From Candidatus Poribacteria bacterium (lineage in GTDB: Bacteria > Poribacteria > WGA-4E > GCA-2687025), in NCBI GenBank assembly GCA_027625215.1, contig JAQBWJ010000046.1:1-9092 (forward strand): DNA of 9,092 bases, read 5' to 3'. The notes under the pieces were generated by a model. That model ran no database searches. It was not told the origin of the DNA and was given only the letters and a program-made list of their open reading frames with translations. Positions 1 to 6,748 of the stretch are shown here, piece after piece. Made by a program: the position numbers and the translations under genes. Numbering within the stretch: position 1 is the first letter of the stretch; every line of letters begins with the position of its first letter.

Positions 1-295
1 CCGCCTGCGACACCTCCGACGTCGTGATCGTGTCCGTCTTGTCCGCCCCGTTCAGCAGAAACCGCCCCGTCGTGGTGAAGACCATCTCGGCGTTGCGAGC
101 GAGTTCGGCGAGCGAGACTTCGTTGTCCAACGCAACACCCGCCTCCATCGCCAACACCGTCACACCGCGATACAACGCCCCGCTATTCAGATGGACGAAC
201 CCCAACACCTCCGCCAACTGTTTGGCGACGGTGCTCTTCCCCGCTCCGGCAGGTCCGTCGATGGCGACGACGAACGCGCTCGATCCTTCCGTCAT
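1..295 (-). CDS. cmk: Cytidylate kinase, N-terminal part (cut by window start)
   Basis: Cytidylate kinase phosphorylates CMP and dCMP with ATP in the cytoplasm to feed nucleotide synthesis. The 98 visible residues begin at the ATG at 295-293 and carry the Walker A P-loop GPAGAGKST at residues 14-22, followed at about residue 37 by LNSGALYRGV, the counterpart of the nucleotide-binding (D/N)-(T/S)-G-x-x-YR motif of this family. The rest of the protein (LID region and C-terminus, roughly 120 more residues in the family) lies outside the window. Its start codon overlaps the aroA stop codon as ATGA, so translation is probably coupled to aroA; a GGGAGG lies 13 nt upstream, a little far for an independent ribosome site. 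The aroA-cmk order is common in bacteria, which supports the call. Confidence 0.92.
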   Translation of the reverse strand, partial: MTEGSSAFVVAIDGPAGAGKSTVAKQLAEVLGFVHLNSGALYRGVTVLAMEAGVALDNEVSLAELARNAEMVFTTTGRFLLNGADKTDTITTSEVSQA

Positions 296-1572
296 ATCTG
301 CGACAAGACCTCCCAGAACGTCGGAAACGATGTGTAGATACATTCGATTTCACTTACCGTGACTGGAGTCTCTGCGACCAATCCGGCAACCGCCGCCGTC
401 ATCGCAATCCGATGATCGCCGCGACTCGAACAGGCTCCGCCGCGCACCTTCTGCTTGCCCGTGATCGTGAACCCGTCCGGCGACGGAACAACCTGCACGC
501 CCAACTGCGCCAGTTCGCTCGAAATTGTGGCGATCCGATCCGTCTCTTTGACGCGCAACTCCTCCGCGTCTCGCACGACGGTGGTTCCGCTCGCCTGAGA
601 TGCCGCCAACGCGAGAATCGGAATCTCGTCGATCATCCGCACGATCAGATCGCCTCCGAACTCCGCTCCGCTTAACTCGGATGATTTCACTCGCAAGTCC
701 GCGACAGGTTCCGCCCCCATCACCCGTTCGCGTTCAAGGGTGATATCCGCCCCCATCGCCTTCAACGCCTCGATGATCCCGTCCCGCGTCGGGTTGACGC
801 CGACGTTTTCGATCACGATTTCCGCGTCCGGCAGTATCAGTCCCGCGACAATGAAGAACGCGGCAGACGAGATATCGCCCGGCACCGTGACGCGCATCCC
901 GCGCATCGACGGACGAGGCGCGACCGTGACCGTCAAGCCGTCCCGCGTCACCGTCGCCCCGAACCCCATCAGCATCCGTTCTGTGTGATCACGCGACAAC
1001 GACGGTTCCGTCTCGGTCGTTTCGCCGTTTGCGTACAGCCCGGCGATCAACACGCATGACTTCACTTGCGCGCTCGCAACGGGACTTCGATAGTGCGTTC
1101 CGTTGAGCGAACTCCCCGTCACCCGCAACGGCGCGAGCCGATCCCCGCCCTCGCCGTGAATCGTCGCGCCCATCTGTCGCAGCGGTTGGATGATCCGATC
1201 CATCGGGCGTCGTCGAATCGACGCATCGCCTGTCAGCACGGTATTGAACTTTTGCCCGGCGACGAGCCCCGTCAGCAGCCGAATGCCGGTGCCGGAGTTC
1301 CCAACGTCGATCACATCATCCGCCACGCGCAACCCATCCAACCCAACGCCAGTGATCGACAAGGTCGCGCCCTCGCGCTCAATCGCCACCCCCATCATTC
1401 GCATCGCGTTGACGGTGTTCAGGCAGTCATCGGACGTGAGGAAGTTCTCAACCGTCGTGACCCCTTCCGAGATTGACCCGAAGATCGCCGCCCGATGAGA
1501 GATCGACTTGTCGCCCGCGATGGATAGTATCGCGCGGCTGCTCCGTTTGGGTTGAATCTGTCGACTTGCCAT
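292..1572 (-). CDS. aroA: 3-phosphoshikimate 1-carboxyvinyltransferase (EPSP synthase)
   Basis: EPSP synthase joins shikimate-3-phosphate and phosphoenolpyruvate, the sixth step of the shikimate pathway. The 426-residue length is normal for the family. Visible motifs are GDKSISHRA (20-28, Lys22 a substrate-binding lysine), DVGNSGTGIRLLTG (88-101), RRRPMDR (119-125), SAQVKS (166-171), DEIPILALAA (the catalytic Asp region), RVKETDR and GDHRIAM near the C-terminus. The NSGT form resembles Bacillus-like enzymes; the glycine that is alanine in the glyphosate-tolerant CP4 enzyme is kept here as Gly93. The ATG at 1572 has only a weak GGAAA ribosome site 6-7 nt upstream. It is separated from tyrA by 66 bp holding a terminator-like hairpin, and its TGA overlaps the cmk ATG. 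Confidence 0.96.
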   Translation of the reverse strand: MASRQIQPKRSSRAILSIAGDKSISHRAAIFGSISEGVTTVENFLTSDDCLNTVNAMRMMGVAIEREGATLSITGVGLDGLRVADDVIDVGNSGTGIRLLTGLVAGQKFNTVLTGDASIRRRPMDRIIQPLRQMGATIHGEGGDRLAPLRVTGSSLNGTHYRSPVASAQVKSCVLIAGLYANGETTETEPSLSRDHTERMLMGFGATVTRDGLTVTVAPRPSMRGMRVTVPGDISSAAFFIVAGLILPDAEIVIENVGVNPTRDGIIEALKAMGADITLERERVMGAEPVADLRVKSSELSGAEFGGDLIVRMIDEIPILALAASQASGTTVVRDAEELRVKETDRIATISSELAQLGVQVVPSPDGFTITGKQKVRGGACSSRGDHRIAMTAAVAGLVAETPVTVSEIECIYTSFPTFWEVLSQI

Positions 1573-1595
1573 GATGAGTTTTCCGCTGGTGCATC

Positions 1596-1621
1596 AAAAA
1601 GGGGCGTGTCGCCCACGCCCC
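1596..1621 (-). terminator. Intrinsic-terminator-like hairpin between tyrA and aroA
   Basis: On the minus strand GGGGCGTG pairs perfectly with CACGCCCC (8 bp, 5-nt loop GGCGA) and is followed directly by five T residues. This is the shape of a Rho-independent terminator for transcripts coming out of tyrA. It ends only 23 nt before the aroA ATG, so it can act either as an operon terminator with read-through or as an attenuator for aroA-cmk. On the plus strand no T tract follows the stem, so only the minus-strand reading fits. Confidence 0.7.
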
Positions 1622-1638
1622 CTTCACATATGGTATCG

Positions 1639-2562
1639 CTATTTGTCCATTTCCGCCCGTAAATCGCGCGCTTCCGACAACCATTTTCGGATAGATGCGG
1701 TATCCTTCTCGTCGATCAGGTGCGCGATTCGCTCCAGTTCCTCCGCGAGACGACGCACCATCGGCGCGAGCGCGGTCGCGTTGTGCCGGATGATCGGCTC
1801 CCACACGTCGGTTGAGCATTTGGCGATCCGCGTCGTATCGCCGAACCCCTTTCCCGTTAGCGAACGCGCGTTGATCCCGTTCGTCTCAAACGACGCGACG
1901 GCATACGTCAACGCGGACGCGGCGACGTGCGGCAGGTGGCTCGACGCCGCCAGCAGTTGGTCATGCACCTCCGGCGACAGTTCAACGACGTTCGAGCCGA
2001 GCGTTTCCCACAAGTCCTTGACGATTTCGAGCGCCCCCGCGTCCGTCTCCTCGACGGGCGTCACGACGCAGACCGCGCGTTGAAACAGGTCGGGTTTTGA
2101 ACCGGCGACGCCTGCCACCTCCGAGCCCGCTATCGGGTGTGACCCGACAAACCGAGCCGTCGGAGCCGTCCTACGACATTCGCGGACAACGCTCGCCTTG
2201 ACGCTTCCGACATCTGTGATGACGGCGTTCGGGGCGATCTCAACGGCATCAGCGACTTTTTGCGCGATCAGATCGACGGGCGTGCCGATCACGATGATGT
2301 CGGCATCCGCGAAGCCTGCGCGTTCGTCCGTCGTGTAGTCGTCAATCGCGCCTCGTTCGGCGGCGCGTTCAAGCGTCTCTTCCCGCCGCCCGACGCCCAC
2401 AATCTCGCCCTCAAACCCGCGCGCCCTAAGCGCCAGTCCTATCGACCCGTTGATCAACCCAACGCCGTACAGGACAAACTTCTCGACGCCGCCAAGATGC
2501 TTCGCCAACCTCAGAGCTCCCTCAACTCGTCGATGATCTAAGAGGTGATACGGGGATTTCAT
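1639..2562 (-). CDS. tyrA: Prephenate (or arogenate) dehydrogenase
   Basis: TyrA oxidatively decarboxylates prephenate to 4-hydroxyphenylpyruvate (or arogenate to tyrosine). Residues 29-42 form the dinucleotide-binding loop GVGLINGSIG, where the third glycine of GxGxxG is Asn38. Further on are GSHPIAGSEVAG, SHLPH (catalytic histidine region) and GFGDTTRIA. The second strand ends in VGVGRREE with Arg rather than an acidic residue, which hints at NADP use. There is no ACT or chorismate mutase domain. The start is uncertain: the ATG at 2562 overlaps hisC by 41 bp with no clear ribosome site, while a TTG at 2508 (289 residues) lies 8 nt after GGGAG and leaves the short lead-in usual for the family. 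I keep the ATG as the outer limit but think the TTG about equally likely or better. Confidence 0.93.
   Translation of the reverse strand: MKSPYHLLDHRRVEGALRLAKHLGGVEKFVLYGVGLINGSIGLALRARGFEGEIVGVGRREETLERAAERGAIDDYTTDERAGFADADIIVIGTPVDLIAQKVADAVEIAPNAVITDVGSVKASVVRECRRTAPTARFVGSHPIAGSEVAGVAGSKPDLFQRAVCVVTPVEETDAGALEIVKDLWETLGSNVVELSPEVHDQLLAASSHLPHVAASALTYAVASFETNGINARSLTGKGFGDTTRIAKCSTDVWEPIIRHNATALAPMVRRLAEELERIAHLIDEKDTASIRKWLSEARDLRAEMDK
2506..2521 (-). promoter_or_regulatory. Ribosome site and TTG, alternative tyrA start
   Basis: Minus-strand GGGAG at 2521-2517 directly follows the hisC stop codon, with an 8-nt spacer to an in-frame TTG at 2508-2506. This start would remove 18 residues that overlap hisC and place the protein start 14 residues before the Rossmann glycines. 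The upstream ATG at 2562 lacks a comparable site. Confidence 0.5.
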
Positions 2563-3640
2563 CGCACGCTTCTCTCAAAGCGCAAATAAACCGTTCGTTC
2601 TGTTCCGGCAACCCGACCGTCACGCGCATGGACTGGGCGTACCCGTAGTTCGCAACGGGTCGAACGATGACGCCGCGCTTCATCAAGGCGTTTGAGACCG
2701 CCGCTCCGTCTCGGTCGAGATGTGCGAGCAAAAAATTGGCAACAGACGGCACATACGTCAACCCCATCGCGTCCAATTCGGCGGTCAGATAGGAAAGCCC
2801 CGCCGCGTTCACCTCTCGGCTGCGGTGCACATGCGACTCATCTTTGATCGCCGCGCGACCCGCCGCTTGCGCGATGGAGTTCACGTTGAACGGCTGCCGC
2901 GCCCGATTCATCAGTTCAAGCGTTCCCGGTGACCCGATCCCATAGCCGAGTCGAACGCCCGCCAGCCCATAGATTTTTGAAAACGTCCGCGTCACGAGCA
3001 CGTTCCGCCCTGCGCGTAGATAGTCCAACCCGTTTGGATAGTCGTCTGCCTGCACGTACTCGAAATATGCTTCGTCGAGCACGACGAGCGGCTCCGTCGG
3101 AATCTTTTCAAAGAATCGGTCAAGTTCCGCCTTCGTATTGTACGTCCCAGTCGGATTGTTCGGGTTGGCGATGAAGACGAGTTTCGTGTTCGGGGTGACG
3201 ACTTCGGCGAGCGCGTCGAGGTCGTACGTGTCGTTCTTCAGAGGAGGCGTCGAGACCGTCGCCTCAAAGAGCGTCGAAACCAGGTCGTAGACGACGAACG
3301 CCTGTTCCGCATAAACGACGTGATCGCCGGGATTGAGGAACGTCTCCCCAAGCAGTTGCAGCACCTCGTTCGAGCCGTTCCCCAAGATCAACTGTTCCGG
3401 CAGCACACCGAGATGCGCCGCCAGTTCGTGCTTCAGGTAAAAGGCGTTGCCGTCGGGGTAGTAGTGGGTATTCAGCGCGGCGTCGGCAATGGCGCGCGCC
3501 GCCTCTTTGGAGGGTCCCAGCGGGTTTTCGTTCGACGCGAGTTTGATGACGTCGTCGATGCCGAGTTCCCGCTGCACTTCCTCAATCGGCTTGCCGCCTT
3601 GATACGGGCGGATGTGGTTGATGCCCGCTCTTGGGCGCAT
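2522..3640 (-). CDS. hisC: HisC-family PLP aminotransferase, probably aromatic
   Basis: A class I/II pyridoxal-phosphate aminotransferase of the histidinol-phosphate aminotransferase group, 372 residues from the ATG at 3640. Visible signatures are SNENPLGPS (36-44), ANPNNPTG (158-165), the cofactor-binding DEAY (189-192) and TRTFSKIYGLAGVRLGYG (217-234), in which Lys222 should bind PLP. The reading frame is open upstream to a GTG at 3655, but AAGGA at 3652-3648 lies 7 nt before the ATG at 3640, so I chose that ATG. No other histidine gene is visible. Its place between pheA and tyrA suggests transamination of phenylpyruvate, hydroxyphenylpyruvate or prephenate, as known for HisC homologs in aromatic operons; a role in histidine synthesis as well is possible. 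The C-terminus runs 41 bp past the tyrA ATG. Confidence 0.92.
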   Translation of the reverse strand: MRPRAGINHIRPYQGGKPIEEVQRELGIDDVIKLASNENPLGPSKEAARAIADAALNTHYYPDGNAFYLKHELAAHLGVLPEQLILGNGSNEVLQLLGETFLNPGDHVVYAEQAFVVYDLVSTLFEATVSTPPLKNDTYDLDALAEVVTPNTKLVFIANPNNPTGTYNTKAELDRFFEKIPTEPLVVLDEAYFEYVQADDYPNGLDYLRAGRNVLVTRTFSKIYGLAGVRLGYGIGSPGTLELMNRARQPFNVNSIAQAAGRAAIKDESHVHRSREVNAAGLSYLTAELDAMGLTYVPSVANFLLAHLDRDGAAVSNALMKRGVIVRPVANYGYAQSMRVTVGLPEQNERFICALREACDEIPVSPLRSSTS

Positions 3641-3647
3641 CTTAGGG

Positions 3648-3652
3648 TCCTT
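3648..3652 (-). promoter_or_regulatory. Ribosome binding site deciding the hisC start
   Basis: Minus-strand AAGGA, 7 nt before the ATG at 3640-3638, within the 24-bp gap after hicA. The upstream GTG at 3655 has no such site, so the five extra codons are probably not translated. Confidence 0.65.
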
Positions 3653-3664
3653 CACACGGTGAAT

Positions 3665-3889
3665 TCATAGCGCTTCGAACTGTTCCCACGTTAACCCGGC
3701 TAGCCTAAGAATCGACCTGAGAGTACCAGGTCTCACGTCTCCGGCGCGATGTGGAACCATCACGACGATCTTGCGACCGGAGTCATTCCGCACATACTTC
3801 ACATGGCTGCCTTTTTGACTCCGAATCTCGAAATCCGCTCGCAACAGTTTCTGTCGTACGATTCGATACGGAATCGGTCTAGGCGGCAT
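3665..3889 (-). CDS. hicA: HicA-type mRNA interferase toxin
   Basis: A 74-residue protein with the HicA (YcfA-like) double-stranded-RNA-binding fold layout: a short basic N-terminal helix (RIVRQKLLRADFE), then QKGSHVKY at 25-32 with the catalytic histidine at His29, a VVMVPHRAG strand-turn, and the C-terminal TLRSILRLAGL helix. HicA toxins bind and cleave mRNA on ribosomes and are blocked by HicB. The gene starts with ATG inside the end of hicB (11-nt overlap), typical of coupled toxin-antitoxin translation. All key positions are present, so it looks intact. It ends 24 bp before hisC and lies on the same strand as the aromatic genes around it. Confidence 0.9.
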   Translation of the reverse strand: MPPRPIPYRIVRQKLLRADFEIRSQKGSHVKYVRNDSGRKIVVMVPHRAGDVRPGTLRSILRLAGLTWEQFEAL

Positions 3890-4085
3890 CGACTTCGAAC
3901 TTGACCGTTTTCGCTTCGGGATACGTCCCCGCGTCCGGTTCCTCGAAATAGAGTTCGAGCGCTTCCTTCAACATCTCGACCGCTTTTTGCTCGGTTTCAC
4001 CTTGGGATGCGACATCGATTTCAAGGCACTGAGCAACATACATATCGAATTCGTGCCACACTCTCGCGGTAAATTTCCGTTTCAT
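3879..4085 (-). CDS. hicB: HicB-type antitoxin, minimal form
   Basis: A 68-residue protein starting at the ATG at 4085, with GGAGAGG upstream (7-nt spacer from GGAG). The reading frame is open further upstream, but those codons overlap the end of pheA and have no family resemblance. Residues 16-47 hold the HicB core: YVAQCLEIDVASQGET followed by an amphipathic helix EMLKEALELYFEE. HicB proteins with a DNA-binding C-terminal ribbon-helix-helix or HTH domain are usually longer; here the protein ends about 20 residues after the core helix, so only the toxin-binding domain is present. It follows pheA by 13 bp and overlaps hicA. It should neutralise HicA, but self-repression of transcription through its own DNA-binding domain is not expected. 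Confidence 0.88.
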   Translation of the reverse strand: MKRKFTARVWHEFDMYVAQCLEIDVASQGETEQKAVEMLKEALELYFEEPDAGTYPEAKTVKFEVDAA

Positions 4086-4098
4086 CGCACCTCTCCAC

Positions 4099-5205
4099 TC
4101 AGCCGCGCTGATACGACCCCAACACATCGACCGACGTGCAGACCGACTGTATTTCAACGAGCGCGTCCTTCAGCGGCTGCCTGTCCGCGTGTCCGACGAC
4201 CTCCGCGAAGAAGACATATTCCCATGTCTTCACGCGCGACGGACGCGACTGGATCGACGTGACGTTGAAGCCGCCTTCTCGAAACCGCTCCAGCACCCGC
4301 ACCAGCGCTCCCGGCTCGTGTCGCAGCATAAAGCGGAGGGTCGTCTTGTCTTCGCCAGTCGGTTCGGCGCAATGATGACCGATGATGAGGAACCGCGTTA
4401 CGTTTTCGGCGAGGTCTTCAACATGGTCTTGCAGGATGTCCAGACCGTACGTCTCCGCCGCGAACGCGCTTGAGATCGCCGCTGCGTCAACTTCCGACAC
4501 GCAACGACGCGCCGCTTCGGACGTGCTCGACAGCGCGATCTGTTCGATGCCCGGTAGATGTTCACGCAGCCACCCGCGACATTGCGACAGCGCCTGCTGG
4601 TGCGAGTACACCCGTTTCACGTCTTCCAATTTCGACTTCGATAGGAGGTTGTGCGTGACGGGCAGGAGAATCTCACCGCAAATCTTCAACGGCGACGACG
4701 CGAACAGGTCGAGCGAATCGACCACGATGCCCATTGTCGAGTTTTCGACAGGCACGACGCCGTAATCGCATCGGCGCAGTTCCACTTCGCGGAAGATTTC
4801 ACGCTGAGTCGGTTGCGGGAGGAAATCCGCGCTCGCGCCCAGTTTTTGGCGCGCGGCGAGGTGACAGAACGACGCTTCGGGCCCCAAATAGGCGACCCGC
4901 ATCGGCGTTTCGAGCGCGCGGCTCGCCGAGATGATCTCCCCGAAGATCGCGCGGACCGAGCCGTCGGGATAGACGCCGCCTCTGTTCAGTTCAGATAGTC
5001 GGGTAAGCACTTGACGCTCGCGGTGCGGCGCGTAGATCGCCTGTCGATTACCCTCTTTGAGCGCGCCGATCTCCTGCGCCGTGCGTCCGCGCTCGTTCAA
5101 CAGGGCGAGGATTTGGGCGTCGAGGCTGTCGATTTTGTCGCGGAGTTTCGTCAGGCGGTCATCGGGCACACCGCTCCGTTCAGCGTCGTCGTTGCGCTCA
5201 CCCAT
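4099..5205 (-). CDS. pheA: Bifunctional chorismate mutase/prephenate dehydratase (P-protein)
   Basis: Converts chorismate to prephenate and then to phenylpyruvate for phenylalanine synthesis. Of 368 residues, about 15-99 are an AroQ chorismate mutase helix bundle (LRDKIDSLD with Arg22, Arg39, Lys50, Arg62-Glu63 matching known active-site positions). The prephenate dehydratase domain spans about 102-280, with YLGPEASF, VPVENST (151-157) and the catalytic TRF (270-272). The ACT domain (about 288-365) has GAL at 299-301 and QSRP at 319-322, where the family usually reads ESRP; both motifs bind phenylalanine for feedback inhibition. The ATG at 5205 follows the DUF5069 gene by 24 bp, with AGAAGG 12 nt upstream, a rather long spacing. 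The next gene downstream is hicB, 13 bp away. Confidence 0.95.
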   Translation of the reverse strand: MGERNDDAERSGVPDDRLTKLRDKIDSLDAQILALLNERGRTAQEIGALKEGNRQAIYAPHRERQVLTRLSELNRGGVYPDGSVRAIFGEIISASRALETPMRVAYLGPEASFCHLAARQKLGASADFLPQPTQREIFREVELRRCDYGVVPVENSTMGIVVDSLDLFASSPLKICGEILLPVTHNLLSKSKLEDVKRVYSHQQALSQCRGWLREHLPGIEQIALSSTSEAARRCVSEVDAAAISSAFAAETYGLDILQDHVEDLAENVTRFLIIGHHCAEPTGEDKTTLRFMLRHEPGALVRVLERFREGGFNVTSIQSRPSRVKTWEYVFFAEVVGHADRQPLKDALVEIQSVCTSVDVLGSYQRG

Positions 5206-5229
5206 ACGAGTTGTCAGCCTTCTGTGCGT

Positions 5230-5487
5230 TTAGCCTTTGTTCTTCTCGATGACCTTGCGGAACGCCGCGATCACCTGCTCGTCGCTCGGGTTTTCCTTGA
5301 CGAGTTGCGAAAACTCCGGCTCGCTGATTTTGTTGCGTTCGAGAAAGCCTTTGTCCGCCGGGCACGGGTAGATGTAGTCGCCCAACTGCCCGTGAATCTT
5401 GGCGCGGGCTTTGTCGGCGGCGCGCGCCAACCAAGGGATGTTGCCGACGACGAGATCGCGTCCGCGCGGTTTCCAATCAAGACCCAT
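5230..5487 (-). CDS. DUF5069-like small protein, first gene of the aromatic operon
   Basis: An 85-residue protein with no membrane segment or signal peptide. From memory it resembles the DUF5069 family: basic start (GLDWKPRGRDL), a conserved middle with LARAADKARAKIHGQLGDY and YIYPCPADKGFLE, and an acidic helix ending in SDEQVIAAFRKVI. Function is unknown. I chose the ATG at 5487 because GGAGGG lies 9 nt upstream; a GTG at 5529 would begin almost at the predicted transcription start and has no ribosome site. It is 24 bp before pheA and directly behind the promoter at 5541-5570, so it is expected to be co-transcribed with the phenylalanine/tyrosine genes. Any role in that pathway is only inferred from position. 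Confidence 0.8.
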   Translation of the reverse strand: MGLDWKPRGRDLVVGNIPWLARAADKARAKIHGQLGDYIYPCPADKGFLERNKISEPEFSQLVKENPSDEQVIAAFRKVIEKNKG

Positions 5488-5496
5488 CTTGTGCGT

Positions 5497-5502
5497 CCCT
5501 CC
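5497..5502 (-). promoter_or_regulatory. Strong ribosome site of the DUF5069 gene
   Basis: Minus-strand GGAGGG with a 9-nt spacer to the ATG at 5487. It decides this start over the GTG at 5529 in the same frame. Confidence 0.75.
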
Positions 5503-5540
5503 GAATCGATGGTTCATCATGCGGTTCACGCATCATCGTT

Positions 5541-5570
5541 AGCATAGCAGCCGCGCGTGACGGGTGTCAA
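5541..5570 (-). promoter_or_regulatory. Sigma70-type promoter of the aromatic operon
   Basis: Minus strand: -35 TTGACA (5570-5565, all six consensus bases), an 18-bp spacer, -10 TATGCT (5546-5541) preceded by TGC, giving an extended -10. Predicted transcription start is near 5534, leaving a leader of about 47 nt before the DUF5069 ATG. It lies in the 142-bp gap between mutY and the DUF5069 gene, the only sizeable gap ahead of the eight-gene run. Confidence 0.78.
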
Positions 5571-5629
5571 CTGCGCGTCCGCGCGTTCAAGGGGCAGGCG
5601 CAGAAACATTCTCTAGACCGCTTGGCATC

Positions 5630-6739
5630 TCATTGAAACAGCCTCGCTTGATCCGCTTCCTCGATTGCCAATTTCAACAGTTTCCTCTGCGGCGACGATA
5701 GGGCATACGGTTCGAGTCCCTCCGACTCGACCCACGCCACCGCCTCGCACTCCACCGCCGACGCCTCCCCCGACACCCACTCCGCAACAAACCCGTGCAG
5801 CCGAATCCGGTAGCGCGTGACGGCGTGACGCATCGCGCCGAATGGCTCCTTCACCCGTACCTCAACCCCGCACCGTTGCATCGGCGCCCGGGTAGCGGCA
5901 TCCTCCAGCGACTCTCCCTCAAGCCGACGTACGCGCGGCAACTCCCAAAGTCCGCCCCAACGCTTGTCAACAGGGCGTTTCGTCAGAAGGAATCGCCCAT
6001 CCTTCCAAACGATCACGGCGATGTCCTCTACTGAGACCGTTTCAGGGCGAGGCGGTAGTTGGGGGAACTGCGTCACCTCGTACCGTTCCCGCGCGAGACA
6101 GTGGGTTGAAACGGGGCAATCGCCGCAAGAGGGCTTCGTCGGCGTACAGAGCAACGCCCCAAGTTCCATCAACCCAACGTTGAAATCGCCGGGTGACTCG
6201 CGTGGGACAAGCGACTCGGCGATCTCCCACAACGCCCGATGCGCCTTCCCCGACTTCGGGTTCCCTTCGATGCAGAACAGCCGCGTCAGGACGCGCATCA
6301 CGTTTCCGTCGAGGATCGGCGCGGGCTCGCCGTAAGCGACGCTCGATACCGCCCCTGCGGTGTACCGCCCCACGCCCGGCAGCGACAGCAGCTGCTCCAC
6401 ATCGCGCGGAATGATGCCGTCGAACCGTTCAACCACCGCCCGCGCCGCGTTTTGCAGGTTCCGCGCCCGCGAATAGTACCCCAACCCCTGCCAGTGATGA
6501 ATCACGTCGTCCGTCGGGGAGGACGCGAGCGATTCGACGGTCGGGAACCGCGCAAGGAACCGCTCGAAGTAAGGGATGACCGTCGCTACCTGCGTCTGCT
6601 GGAGCATCACCTCCGAGACGAGCACCGCGTACGGGTTGTCAATATCGCGCCAAGGCAACGTTCGCTTGTCGCGGCGATACCACGCGAGAAGCGCGCGTTG
6701 GAAGTCGCGCCGTTGTGCATCGGAAAAGGGTTGATTCAT
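5630..6739 (-). CDS. mutY: A/G-specific adenine glycosylase
   Basis: Removes adenine mispaired with 8-oxoguanine (base-excision repair). The 369 residues start at the ATG at 6739 and match the family length. SEVMLQQTQV (42-51) holds the catalytic Glu43; the helix-hairpin-helix LPGVGRYTAGAV (120-131) is followed by the catalytic Asp in ILDGNV (Asp144). The 4Fe-4S cluster motif C-x6-C-x2-C-x5-C is complete (Cys198, 205, 208, 214). From about residue 230 there is the NUDIX-like domain that recognises 8-oxoguanine. The open frame continues upstream of the ATG, but that part lies over the VOC gene in another frame and is not coding. No ribosome site precedes the ATG; see the promoter at 6749-6778. 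No terminator was seen after it. Confidence 0.95.
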   Translation of the reverse strand: MNQPFSDAQRRDFQRALLAWYRRDKRTLPWRDIDNPYAVLVSEVMLQQTQVATVIPYFERFLARFPTVESLASSPTDDVIHHWQGLGYYSRARNLQNAARAVVERFDGIIPRDVEQLLSLPGVGRYTAGAVSSVAYGEPAPILDGNVMRVLTRLFCIEGNPKSGKAHRALWEIAESLVPRESPGDFNVGLMELGALLCTPTKPSCGDCPVSTHCLARERYEVTQFPQLPPRPETVSVEDIAVIVWKDGRFLLTKRPVDKRWGGLWELPRVRRLEGESLEDAATRAPMQRCGVEVRVKEPFGAMRHAVTRYRIRLHGFVAEWVSGEASAVECEAVAWVESEGLEPYALSSPQRKLLKLAIEEADQARLFQ

Positions 6740-6748
6740 ATTAGAGAC

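Noticed and set aside
412..1498. Several plus-strand open frames across aroA
   Set aside because: They are antisense to a complete, motif-bearing EPSP synthase and show no recognisable protein family.
4086..4157. Upstream extension of hicB by 24 codons
   Set aside because: It overlaps the end of pheA, has no ribosome site, and the HicB family resemblance begins only at the ATG at 4085, which has a good site.
5571..5603. Inverted repeat CTGCGC/GCGCAG just upstream of the -35 of the aromatic operon
   Set aside because: Arms of 6 bp separated by 21 bp in GC-rich DNA are likely by chance; no T tract for a mutY terminator.
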